From a virus: a DNA stretch of 64,000 bases. A program made the translations under genes and the position numbers. Positions 1 through 7,335 of the stretch are shown piece after piece (within the stretch, counting starts at the first letter, position 1; each line of letters opens with the position of its first letter). The notes beneath the pieces are model-generated. The model was not told the DNA's origin. It did no database searches and saw only the letters and a list, made by a program, of their open reading frames with translations. The stretch spans positions 1 to 64,000 of IMG/VR virus record IMGVR_UViG_3300025314_000014; one strand, 5' to 3'.

Positions 1-787
1 TCTCGCCCGTGACGTTCTTGCGGGCCTGGTAACATATCGTCCGTAGATTCAGCCCTGGGCGGTCGTCCTCAGCGTCTCCCTCGGCGCTACACCAGTCATC
101 GGCCACCACTCGCATACCGGTATCAGCACCCTTAGCGCCCGCAACCTTTCGGGAGTCAGGCAGGAGATGGCCGGAGGTGCGAACAGTGCCGGAGGTAACA
201 GCCGCTCCCGCCGTCCCGTCCACCCATAGCTTGCAGTTGTCTGCCCCACCTGCTGTGTTCAGGGCCAGGACGATATAGCGTACCGTCGTCCCTGCCGTGA
301 AGGTAGCACTGTTGCCACCCAGTTTAACATCGAAGGCACCAGTGTTGGTGAAACGCTGGATGGTGAATTGGAAGGTGGCGGGTGGGCCAGCCGAGACGAT
401 AGCGACACCTACACCCAGGTATTTGTCCCCAGTGGCCAGCGCCCAATGCTCGGTGCAACGGGCAGCAAGGTAATCATTGCCTACAGTCGGGGGTGTGTCA
501 AAGCCGATGATGGCCACGGGGACAACCCAGAATAACCAGTCCTTCGTGCGGGCGAACACGTGGCCGCAGCGGGCGTCAATGCCAAACGAGAAACCGCCAC
601 TGAGCATCCGATGAGCGAAGTAGCCGCTGCGCTTGGTGGACTTCTCAGGAGGGAAGCCCCCATGCCCATATACGCTCCAGTTGGGGCCTGTGATGAACGT
701 CTTTTCCTGAGTGGCATTGGCGGAATAGAGATAGCGGATGGGGCCATGCTCCCAGCCGCTACCTACGTGTAGCCAGCTACGGCTCAT
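1..787 (-). CDS. Tail protein, N-terminal 262 codons (cut by window start)
   Basis: The reading frame opens at an ATG (785-787) and stays open to base 1, so the C-terminus lies outside. It matches the N-terminal part of the complete 453-aa protein at 40697-42058 almost residue for residue, with no net length change. The middle has the character of a concanavalin/LamG-like jelly-roll (a run around TFQFTIQRFTNTGAFDVKL, then TVRYIVLALNTAG and CKLWVDG), so carbohydrate binding on the tail is a reasonable inference. It follows the 265-aa gene with a one-base gap. Appending 40697-41271 to this fragment restores an in-frame full-length gene, which is why I think the missing end is present elsewhere in the window. 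Confidence 0.8.
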   Translation of the reverse strand, partial: MSRSWLHVGSGWEHGPIRYLYSANATQEKTFITGPNWSVYGHGGFPPEKSTKRSGYFAHRMLSGGFSFGIDARCGHVFARTKDWLFWVVPVAIIGFDTPPTVGNDYLAARCTEHWALATGDKYLGVGVAIVSAGPPATFQFTIQRFTNTGAFDVKLGGNSATFTAGTTVRYIVLALNTAGGADNCKLWVDGTAGAAVTSGTVRTSGHLLPDSRKVAGAKGADTGMRVVADDWCSAEGDAEDDRPGLNLRTICYQARKNVTGE

Positions 788-788
788 C

Positions 789-1586
789 TTAGTACCCCCG
801 CCAATGCCAGCCTGGACTAAACCAGTCATAGGCCCCTGGCAGAGGGCGGGCAATCAGCGGCATGACAGAATAGACGAAACAGTGATGTGGCCCCTGTTGC
901 TGCAAGTCGGCCTGTGACTCCAGCCAGCGGGCTAGGGCATAGCGGCTAATCTCAAACAGTGCAGGTAGGTTCATAGCGTCCACAGGCACCAATGCACCAT
1001 CTGGCCAGGTAACAATCGCAATGTTGGGATTAGCAGGCGGTGTCCACAATGTTTTGCCAGACTGTAGAGCATCTACTAACTCCTCAAACCGCGCTGCCAG
1101 TCCTGGATGGGGCACGAATAGGGAACGGAACCCAGTCACAAGGCGGTTGCGGACTGTCGCCGTAGAGTTCGCCCACCATAGGGGCACAGACGTATCCCAA
1201 GATGCTGCAGGGTCACTTGTAAACACGAAGTCGCCCACGTCCCGAATCTTCTGTTTCTGGGCCGCAGTCAGGTTCAGAGTTGTAACGGCATCGCGGATGA
1301 GGCTTCCTACAGGCTGGTGGTGGAGGTAGCCTATGTCGGCAGGCCATAGGCTGCCAGCCAGATTTGCGTTCCCCCGCCAGTAACAACTATAGGTCTGGGC
1401 GGCGCGCCAATCAGCAGGGCCGGTGTTGCCTATGAAGTCCGTACCGCGAATGTCCCCCACAAAACGAGTGCCGAGGTCGAACGTGCAACCCTGAACCAGA
1501 GACTCGCGGGCATGACCGCCTGCCTGCACGGAGGCGTCGAGCATCTGCCCTCGGAGGTCGAGGTTGATTAGGGTGCGGCGGCTCAT
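789..1586 (-). CDS. Tail-associated protein, 265 aa (paralogue of 42060-42845)
   Basis: Function unknown. The first ~90 residues (DLRGQMLDAS, CTFDLGTRFVGDIRGTDF) have a loose pentapeptide-like rhythm, and the C-terminus ends FSPGWHWRGY. Both ends are nearly identical to the 261-aa protein of phage B, while residues ~100-190 differ strongly, a mosaic pattern typical of exchanged receptor-binding or tail-tip proteins. The start overlaps the stop of the upstream 749-aa gene by 4 bases, so the two are translationally coupled. Its place between a long fibre-like gene and a lectin-like gene supports a tail role. No enzyme motif is visible. Confidence 0.7.
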   Translation of the reverse strand: MSRRTLINLDLRGQMLDASVQAGGHARESLVQGCTFDLGTRFVGDIRGTDFIGNTGPADWRAAQTYSCYWRGNANLAGSLWPADIGYLHHQPVGSLIRDAVTTLNLTAAQKQKIRDVGDFVFTSDPAASWDTSVPLWWANSTATVRNRLVTGFRSLFVPHPGLAARFEELVDALQSGKTLWTPPANPNIAIVTWPDGALVPVDAMNLPALFEISRYALARWLESQADLQQQGPHHCFVYSVMPLIARPLPGAYDWFSPGWHWRGY

Positions 1587-3832
1587 GTTGTTAGCGGCCT
1601 CTTGGCTTCATAGATAGCTTGGACGTTCTTCCAGCCTGTGACTGTGCCACCGATGGTGATGCGGAGCGCCCCACGGGACTTAATGGTGGCGGCAGGAGCA
1701 GCATCTACAACCGTCTTGTTGCTCGCCGTGACCGTAATCGCCTTGATGGTCGTCCAGGTTCCAGCGGAGTCTGTGTCCTCGACGCCCGCACCCCCCGACT
1801 GATATTGCTCAAGGGTGATAGTCAGGGCCGTCCCACCCGCCGAGCCTGCGTGAACGACGATGCGAGCAAGCGCCTCATCTGAGCCAGGGCTGACAAGTAG
1901 CTGCTTCTGCGCTCCGGCTACTACGTCGGCGTCAATGGCGGCGTCGGGCAGGAAGACGTACTGGACGACTGAGAACTGCTGGGCCGTCACGCCCGTGCCG
2001 CCCTTGCTAATCTGAAGGGGAGACGCTTCAAGGGCGATAGCTCCGAGGCCCAACGTCGCACGTTGGGCGGCAGCATCGGCATCATCTATCAACGCTCTAC
2101 CCGCCGCTGTGCAGGCTATCTCCTCAACATCCCCTGGTCCACCTGTCGCTCGGCCCAGCACCTTGTCTGTGGCACTGACGTTCTGCATCTTGGCGTAGGT
2201 CACTTTGTCAGCGCCAATTGTGAGGACTCCCGCCTCGCTGACGGTAGCGTCACCAGAGTAGGCCGCCGTGGGGACAATATGCTTTGTGCCGACACCATCC
2301 CCTACTACTATCTTGTCATCATTGGTGTCCCAGACTATTGCAGCCTCAATCGTAGGCGCAGGGGAAGCCTCATTGGGCAGGACGAGGGTTCCAGGAGTAA
2401 TCGTGATAGGGGCCAACGCATTGCCATCGGAGGTATCGCTGTGGTTGTGTGACCGTCCATGACTACTCATGGCGAGCACGTTCCCTGCCGTACCAATGAG
2501 AATCACAAAGTCCTCTATGTCGTCCATCAGGATGTTGGCCTGCCCCACGCAGGAGATGTTGCCAATATCGTGCCGAATGTTGATTGTGTTAGCGTCGGAG
2601 TTGGGCTGGATGAAACAAATCTCGCCTACGCCAAGGCCTGTAACAGTGTCAAGGTTATCAAGCAAGGGAGGGACGGCCACCTCAACCTTATGGTAGGCGT
2701 TCGTGACAACAATAGCACCTGCGCCATCAATGACCAGCGGGTCGCTCGCACCCTGGGTTAGGGTCAGGCCACCTGTAGCGATACCTACACTGAATGTTTG
2801 CAGGGCACCCCAGATTTCGGCCTGGGCGAGCGCACCGTAGACAGTATGAGGGTCGGGAGCGGCAGCATGAGTAGCAATTTCCGCTGCTACCTCAGTATCT
2901 CTAGCTATAGTGGAATCTATCTTAGCACCAGGGAGAACACCAGTCACATCAGCAGAGGCAAGGTCAACAGTCTTAGCGGCTGCATCTTGGGCTCCACCTG
3001 TAATATGAGTAAAGCCTGTGCCTGTGGGGACGATGATGCCACCATAACCCGTCGCCGTGTAGCGTAGCTCAACCCCGAGGACGTGGCTATTATCGGCGTA
3101 GGTGTCCGCTGCGTCGCCGCCGAGACGGATGTAGTTGAACCGCCACACCTGGCCTATAGCACCAGGCGTGAACAAGGCAGGCCAGGTTATAACCTGGTGG
3201 GTCTGAGCAGGGTCGGCAGCCACCGCTACCGTCTGGTCGGAGTTTGTGCCAGTCTCCCCTGCATCGTCGCCTGCAGCTAATTCCGAGTAGTTGACCCGAT
3301 GATAGATGTCGCCTGTTCCAACAGCGGCCTTGCAGTAATGGAGAATGAGGTCCACAGCACCGGAACTCCAGTCAGGCGGCACCACCCAGTCAAACTGCAC
3401 GGCTCCTGTGGCGGCAGCGGGGAATCGCCATGTAGCCTGCTGGTTTGGATTCGTGCCCACCTGGGTCGAGGTAGCCCCGATGCCATGTAGCTCTTCCTTG
3501 TTGAACCAGACACGGTTGGTGAAAGTCCCGCCCCCACCGGTGTGACCGTGCAGAGCCGTTGGGCCACCGTCCGTCAGGTCAATCCAGTCCCCATCCGTCA
3601 GGGCAACGTACTGCGCTGCTACTTCGGCATCACGGGCTATAGCAGCAGGAATATCTGCATCTACCAAACCCCTAAAGTCTGGTATAGCAGAACCACCAGA
3701 TACAGGCCCTGCAAGAACTAAATTAGCAGCCTCAGCCTCATGAGCATGTGCAGCATTCCAATCCGATGGAAGGACTAGAGTAGTATCAGGGTCATCAGAC
3801 TTCGCACTAACCTTTTGGTGCTTTACGCTCAC
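1583..3832 (-). CDS. Long tail fibre / receptor-binding protein
   Basis: 749 aa. The N-terminus carries LPSDWNAAH, a motif common near the start of phage tail fibre and baseplate proteins. The body is low in Cys and Lys and rich in Ala, Gly, Thr and Asp, with repeated short modules (ADIPAAIARDAEVAA and a later variant IDSTIARDTEVAAEI) and His-Gly-His segments (ALHGHTGGGG, SHGRSHNHSDTSDGN) as in trimeric fibre shafts. LQISKGGTGVTAQQ near the C-terminus is the GGTG element of many fibres. A fibre that contacts the host is inferred from composition and position. Phage B has a different fibre (42842-44122) in the equivalent slot, so this is where the two phages diverge most. Base composition looks more GC-rich than the capsid genes upstream. 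Confidence 0.75.
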   Translation of the reverse strand: MSVKHQKVSAKSDDPDTTLVLPSDWNAAHAHEAEAANLVLAGPVSGGSAIPDFRGLVDADIPAAIARDAEVAAQYVALTDGDWIDLTDGGPTALHGHTGGGGTFTNRVWFNKEELHGIGATSTQVGTNPNQQATWRFPAAATGAVQFDWVVPPDWSSGAVDLILHYCKAAVGTGDIYHRVNYSELAAGDDAGETGTNSDQTVAVAADPAQTHQVITWPALFTPGAIGQVWRFNYIRLGGDAADTYADNSHVLGVELRYTATGYGGIIVPTGTGFTHITGGAQDAAAKTVDLASADVTGVLPGAKIDSTIARDTEVAAEIATHAAAPDPHTVYGALAQAEIWGALQTFSVGIATGGLTLTQGASDPLVIDGAGAIVVTNAYHKVEVAVPPLLDNLDTVTGLGVGEICFIQPNSDANTINIRHDIGNISCVGQANILMDDIEDFVILIGTAGNVLAMSSHGRSHNHSDTSDGNALAPITITPGTLVLPNEASPAPTIEAAIVWDTNDDKIVVGDGVGTKHIVPTAAYSGDATVSEAGVLTIGADKVTYAKMQNVSATDKVLGRATGGPGDVEEIACTAAGRALIDDADAAAQRATLGLGAIALEASPLQISKGGTGVTAQQFSVVQYVFLPDAAIDADVVAGAQKQLLVSPGSDEALARIVVHAGSAGGTALTITLEQYQSGGAGVEDTDSAGTWTTIKAITVTASNKTVVDAAPAATIKSRGALRITIGGTVTGWKNVQAIYEAKRPLTT

Positions 3833-3959
3833 GTTGGCGCCTCAATATATCCTCAGCAACTACACGTTTACGAGGTTTAGGGGGTCTAGGCCAGATTACG
3901 AACAAGGTACCAAGAAGGAGTAGGATGATAACCAGTCCTATTCCAAGCCCTAATAGCAT
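3807..3959 (-). CDS. Small single-pass membrane protein, 50 aa
   Basis: ATG at 3957-3959, TAG at 3807-3809. A hydrophobic helix (LLGLGIGLVIILLLLGTLFV) follows the start directly, then a Pro/Lys/Arg-rich tail (WPRPPKPRKRV ... RRQRERKAPKG), so N-out/C-in by the positive-inside rule. The start overlaps the stop of the upstream zinc-finger gene as TAATG, and the 3' end overlaps the fibre gene by 26 bases, both signs of a real coupled gene. A role in the envelope at lysis or entry is possible; nothing proves it. Confidence 0.65.
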   Translation of the reverse strand: MLLGLGIGLVIILLLLGTLFVIWPRPPKPRKRVVAEDILRRQRERKAPKG

Positions 3960-4117
3960 TAGTGGCCTAGTTTGGTCTTGTGTCCCTTGAGACTCTTGGC
4001 AGAAGTGAAGCTACGACCACAGGAGCACTCAAAACCCTCTCCAGCAGGAGGTGGCACAGTGTCCTTCATAGTGATATGGTCACCTACAGGCGCCCTATTA
4101 GGATTATCATACGGCAT
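3959..4117 (-). CDS. Mini-protein with C2H2-like zinc finger, 52 aa
   Basis: ATG at 4115-4117 abuts the stop of the preceding gene, and its own TAA overlaps the next ATG. The C-terminal half reads FECSCGRSFTSAKSLKGH followed by KTKLGH: Cys-x1-Cys, 12 residues, His-x5-His with the conserved aromatic and Leu positions of a C2H2 finger. The Cys pair is one residue closer than usual. Such fingers bind nucleic acid or protein. Location among structural genes suggests a virion or assembly role (inference). Confidence 0.6.
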   Translation of the reverse strand: MPYDNPNRAPVGDHITMKDTVPPPAGEGFECSCGRSFTSAKSLKGHKTKLGH

Positions 4118-4378
4118 TTACTTACTCCTTGTCTTAGGATGCTTTGCACCCTTCATTACCTTGCCACCTGGCATTCGATGAGTCTTGCCCTGGACTTGTG
4201 GATGAGTACCCATCACCTCACGAGTAGTCCGAGGCCGCATCCCATGCTCAACCCCATGTAGGAGTCTCACCTGAGCCTCAGCATTTGCCTTAGTTGTGCC
4301 TTTGCTGTGAACATTGCCTGTTTCCGTGTTAACCACAGTAAATCTGCCATCACCAACGGCCCTCACAGAGTAAGGCAT
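4118..4378 (-). CDS. Small basic protein, 86 aa
   Basis: I place the start at the ATG at 4376-4378 because AAGGAGG lies 5 bases upstream (4384-4390). A longer frame begins 17 codons earlier but would sit inside the hairpin at 4393-4450. The N-terminus (MPYSVRAVGDGRFTVVNTET) looks like a small beta domain and the C-terminus is strongly basic (Lys, Arg, His), suggesting nucleic acid contact. Family not recognised. Its ribosome site is separated from the upstream gene by the strong hairpin. Confidence 0.6.
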   Translation of the reverse strand: MPYSVRAVGDGRFTVVNTETGNVHSKGTTKANAEAQVRLLHGVEHGMRPRTTREVMGTHPQVQGKTHRMPGGKVMKGAKHPKTRSK

Positions 4379-4392
4379 TATAACCTCCTTAT

Positions 4393-4450
4393 GGGCAATA
4401 TTGGGGAGAGGGTTGCCCCGGACCTCCACGACCTCTCCCCTCTATTGCCC
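4393..4450 (-). other. Strong intergenic hairpin, no U-tract
   Basis: GGGCAATA-TT-GGGGAGAGG (4393-4411) pairs with CCTCTCCCC-TC-TATTGCCC (4432-4450): 17 paired bases around one 2x2 internal loop, with a 20-base apical loop. It lies between the stop of 4464-4889 and the ribosome site of 4118-4378. No T-run follows on the minus strand, so it is not a typical intrinsic terminator. An mRNA processing or stability element, or partial attenuation, is inferred. Confidence 0.75.
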
Positions 4451-4463
4451 TATAAGAATAGGC

Positions 4464-4889
4464 CTACGTGAGTTTGGCTAGACCTGACGCCAACTGCTCG
4501 TCTACGGCAGGTACACCCAGACTTACCATTGGCTCCAGGTATACTGTGGTATCATTGCACACAGGAGTTGTGCCTGAAACAGTATACTGCAACCTGACCT
4601 TGGTAATGGTCTGTCCAGATGCGGGTCTGGGAATGTAGACAGGCCGTGCTATCTCGATATTGTCATCGGCACCATCCAACTGAGGGAAGGAACCTATCTT
4701 GAAGTAGGTTGAACCTCCATCAATTGAGGCCTCGATGTCAAAATCGAATAGTGGGGTAGTGCCTGTGATGAGGGCATTGTTCAGCCTGGCTATGGCGAAG
4801 AATCCACCCTCAGTATCTACCGCTGTCTGCTGACCTGTGGCAGTAAGGTCTGCTGCGTTAGCCAGCCTCAGGTTAATATCTCTTGCCAC
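4464..4889 (-). CDS. Putative head decoration / minor structural protein, 141 aa
   Basis: A beta-rich protein (DFDIEASIDGGSTYFKIGSF, TITKVRLQYTVSG) with no enzyme motif, two genes downstream of the major capsid protein. This position and size fit a capsid decoration or head-completion protein, but the family is not recognised. The ATG lies 9 bases from the stop of the 99-aa gene, with a ribosome site (AGGAGG) just before it. Followed by the hairpin at 4393-4450, which may set its expression apart from the tail genes. Confidence 0.6.
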   Translation of the reverse strand: MARDINLRLANAADLTATGQQTAVDTEGGFFAIARLNNALITGTTPLFDFDIEASIDGGSTYFKIGSFPQLDGADDNIEIARPVYIPRPASGQTITKVRLQYTVSGTTPVCNDTTVYLEPMVSLGVPAVDEQLASGLAKLT

Positions 4890-4898
4890 TTGGACCTC

Positions 4899-5198
4899 CT
4901 ATGAATGAACTATTCTGACTGATGAGGAACGCTTTTCCTGCTCCTCAATTGGAAGGGGAGAGGCATGAGAGCCATCAGCCATAATGGAATCAGTATCACG
5001 GTCCTTCTCCAGCTTGTAGCCGCTGAGTATCCACCCTAGTTCTAAGTGGTAAAAGTCCCAACGGAGAGCCTGTGCCTCCTCTAAAGTCCTGGCAACAGGA
5101 CGCTCTGACTCCCACTCCTCACCTGCGGATACTCTTTTGACCTTCCGATACAGATTGCCATTACGCTCATAAACCTCTGGTAGCTCTCCCGATTCCAT
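4899..5198 (-). CDS. Unknown small protein, 99 aa, directly after capsid
   Basis: Charged and mainly helical by composition (KRVSAGEEWESERPVARTLEEAQ). No motif recognised. It starts 13 bases after the capsid stop with a good AGGAGG site and is in line with the head genes, so a head assembly or decoration role is inferred only from place. Confidence 0.6.
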   Translation of the reverse strand: MESGELPEVYERNGNLYRKVKRVSAGEEWESERPVARTLEEAQALRWDFYHLELGWILSGYKLEKDRDTDSIMADGSHASPLPIEEQEKRSSSVRIVHS

Positions 5199-5210
5199 AT
5201 TGTCCTCCTA

Positions 5211-6137
5211 CTATGCGTCAAGGATTCCGTAGAGCCTCGCAGCGCCACGAGGATGCTTGACTACGACACCACAGTACCACTCAATCCTACCCAAGTGGTA
5301 GGGGCCAGCCTGAACCTCTCCAAAGTCCTTGACTGAGGGGAGGCTCTTTGACTGGATACCGTGAACATGGTCAGAACTGAACCTAATACAGTAGACACTA
5401 GCTGTATCCGAGGTGCCGTCCCCAGGGTCCTCATCGTAGCCCAAGAAGGTGCTACCATCATCCTCACGCCGGACAATCCTAATGGGAGTACCAGCATAGG
5501 CTATCTGCTGCTTACCGAAAGCATCCTGGGTGAAGCTGATGAGGCTGGAACCAGTCTGAGCACGAACAAGGGCAGTCAGCTTACGGCGGACTGTAGGACT
5601 CATAAAGAGAACCTTATCGGCACCATCGCCTACAACTGCATCTAGGAGTGTATCCAGACTCGCAAGTGTCAGGGCACCTCCACCGCTGGCTTGCAGAATC
5701 TTCTGTCCTCCAATCAGGCGCTTACGGATACCATCGAAGGAGAATGCATCGACCACCGTGTCGCCTTCGAAGAAGGACTCCGAGAACTTAATTCCTGCTT
5801 GACGAGCCTTCATCCGGTACTTCTCAGCTTTGAGGTTGAGCAGGTTAGACATAACCTCGACCTCGAAGTTGTCAACCTTGACCTCACCACCGAGAATAAC
5901 CAGAGGCTCAAACTCTGGATTGATTACACCTGCGTCAGGCGTGTATGTGCCGCCAACACCACGGAAGGCCACTGTGCCTAGCGTTCGCTCCTTGTGGTAG
6001 CGGAACGCAGGGCCATTAATGGTCTTCATAGGTAGATATTCTAGGATTGGAGAGGTCTCTACGATAATCTTTGTGACTGCCCTCTCCAACTCATCCTGAC
6101 TATGCTTGGCAGCCTCTAGAAGTGTTATGTCCGCCAT
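5211..6137 (-). CDS. Major capsid protein, phage A
   Basis: 308 aa. Preceded by a scaffold-like gene and followed by small decoration-type genes. The N-terminal helix (TLLEAAKHSQDELERAVTKI), a mid-chain phrase SPTVRRKLTALVRAQTG after DKVLFM, and the run of beta-rich segments toward the C-terminus fit the HK97-type capsid fold (N-arm, P-domain, A-domain). It forms the shell of the head. No N-terminal delta domain or maturation protease is visible, so a separate scaffold is used, as the gene at 6147-7034 suggests. Not obviously similar in sequence to the 292-aa capsid of phage B. Confidence 0.8.
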   Translation of the reverse strand: MADITLLEAAKHSQDELERAVTKIIVETSPILEYLPMKTINGPAFRYHKERTLGTVAFRGVGGTYTPDAGVINPEFEPLVILGGEVKVDNFEVEVMSNLLNLKAEKYRMKARQAGIKFSESFFEGDTVVDAFSFDGIRKRLIGGQKILQASGGGALTLASLDTLLDAVVGDGADKVLFMSPTVRRKLTALVRAQTGSSLISFTQDAFGKQQIAYAGTPIRIVRREDDGSTFLGYDEDPGDGTSDTASVYCIRFSSDHVHGIQSKSLPSVKDFGEVQAGPYHLGRIEWYCGVVVKHPRGAARLYGILDA

Positions 6138-6146
6138 AGCTTCCTC

Positions 6147-7034
6147 CTATTTCTTCTCAGACTTCGACAATGCACTCTCTAGTAGCTCGTTAGAGGGTGT
6201 GCCTAGAAGGTCAGGTGTAGCGCCTGTCCTTCGACCTGATGTTAGTGGGGGCCTATCCTGCTCTAACTCTGCAAGCTGCTCCTGCTTGTGAGTCTCCCAC
6301 TTCTCGGCTAGTAGCTCCTGAGCGCGTGCTTCTACTCGGCTATCAATAATGGCCTGGCCAATAGCCTGACCCCAGGATACAAGGCCATCGACTCCCATAT
6401 GAGTAAAGTTCTCAGGTTTTAGCTCTGCCTTTACAACATCGTCTAAGCCTGAGTTCTCTAACATATGAGAGTATACAGCAACCTGGGCCGCATTGGAGTA
6501 GACCTCTGAGGCACGAGCAACAGCCTCTGGACTGAGACCACCACCAGATTGTTTACGCTCCTGGTATTGAGCATAGGCAGAGGCAGCCTTAGAGTCAGCC
6601 GAAATCTCCTCCCCAATTTCCTCTTGAGTCATTGAGGAGAAGTGCTCATCCCAGAGCGCGTGGTCAGCCCGTTCTCGCTCAGTTTGAGCAATAGCAGGCC
6701 GCTCACGTTCCAGGACTGCTGCTACCTGGGCTGCCCCTGCCCTATCCGCCCATGACTGGAGCATTGGACCTAATGCTGGATGTGCTAGAAGTTGCTGAAT
6801 GTTGAGGTCCTTGAGAGGGTCAGGAGCTTCCTCCTCCTCCCCTTTCTCCTCTTCTCCAGCCCCTCCCTCACCATCACCAGTTCCAGCACCGGTTAGGCCA
6901 GGCTTGCTCTCCTTCTCAGAAGTGCTATCACCTGCACCATCGGCACTTTTATCTCCAGCACCCTTGGATTGAGGGGGAGCTACGGTTCCCTCAATCTCAT
7001 GGGCTAAGGCGGCTATGTCAGGGTCAGTAGGCAT
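6147..7034 (-). CDS. Scaffold protein, phage A
   Basis: 295 aa, acidic and low-complexity at the N-terminus (GAGTGDGEGGAGEEEKGEEE), helical and Glu/Gln/Ala-rich in the middle, and basic near the end (GRRTGATPDLL ... SKSEKK). That layout and the slot immediately before the capsid gene are standard for scaffolds that guide procapsid assembly and then leave the head. Phage B has a comparable protein at 48829-49569. The ATG has a weak ribosome site (GGGGAGATAA). Confidence 0.75.
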   Translation of the reverse strand: MPTDPDIAALAHEIEGTVAPPQSKGAGDKSADGAGDSTSEKESKPGLTGAGTGDGEGGAGEEEKGEEEEAPDPLKDLNIQQLLAHPALGPMLQSWADRAGAAQVAAVLERERPAIAQTERERADHALWDEHFSSMTQEEIGEEISADSKAASAYAQYQERKQSGGGLSPEAVARASEVYSNAAQVAVYSHMLENSGLDDVVKAELKPENFTHMGVDGLVSWGQAIGQAIIDSRVEARAQELLAEKWETHKQEQLAELEQDRPPLTSGRRTGATPDLLGTPSNELLESALSKSEKK

Positions 7035-7056
7035 AATTTATCTCCCCAATCTGGTA

Positions 7057-7335
7057 TCACGTTACCATATCTGTCTGAACGTTGTCAATACCCATCTGGG
7101 GCGCTGCCCAGATACGATTTACGTTGGTCTGGCTCATCTCGAACAACTCCGCAACAGCAGCCACAGGTAAGATTCCTTCCAGAGCCTTTATCTTAGGATT
7201 ACGTTCTCGGTTTCTAATACCCCTTACCCCACCCTCAGACTCATATCGGCATTGTGCTAGAGGGCAGTTAAGGCAGCAGGATGATACTTCGCAGCCGCAG
7301 GAGCCGTGATGGTTGCAGGTAATTACGGGCTTCAT
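7057..7335 (-). CDS. Cys-rich helix-turn-helix protein, 92 aa
   Basis: The N-terminal ~30 residues hold nine cysteines and two histidines (CNHHGSCGCEVSSCCLNCPL and C29), a likely zinc site. A helix-turn-helix follows (LPVAAVAELFEMSQTNVNRI, residues ~56-75). Proteins with the CxxCPLxxC element plus an HTH occur in phages and bacteria and are expected to bind DNA. Its start overlaps the end of the 1268-aa gene by 4 bases. A regulator or packaging factor embedded in a virion operon is unusual; function unknown. Confidence 0.65.
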   Translation of the reverse strand: MKPVITCNHHGSCGCEVSSCCLNCPLAQCRYESEGGVRGIRNRERNPKIKALEGILPVAAVAELFEMSQTNVNRIWAAPQMGIDNVQTDMVT

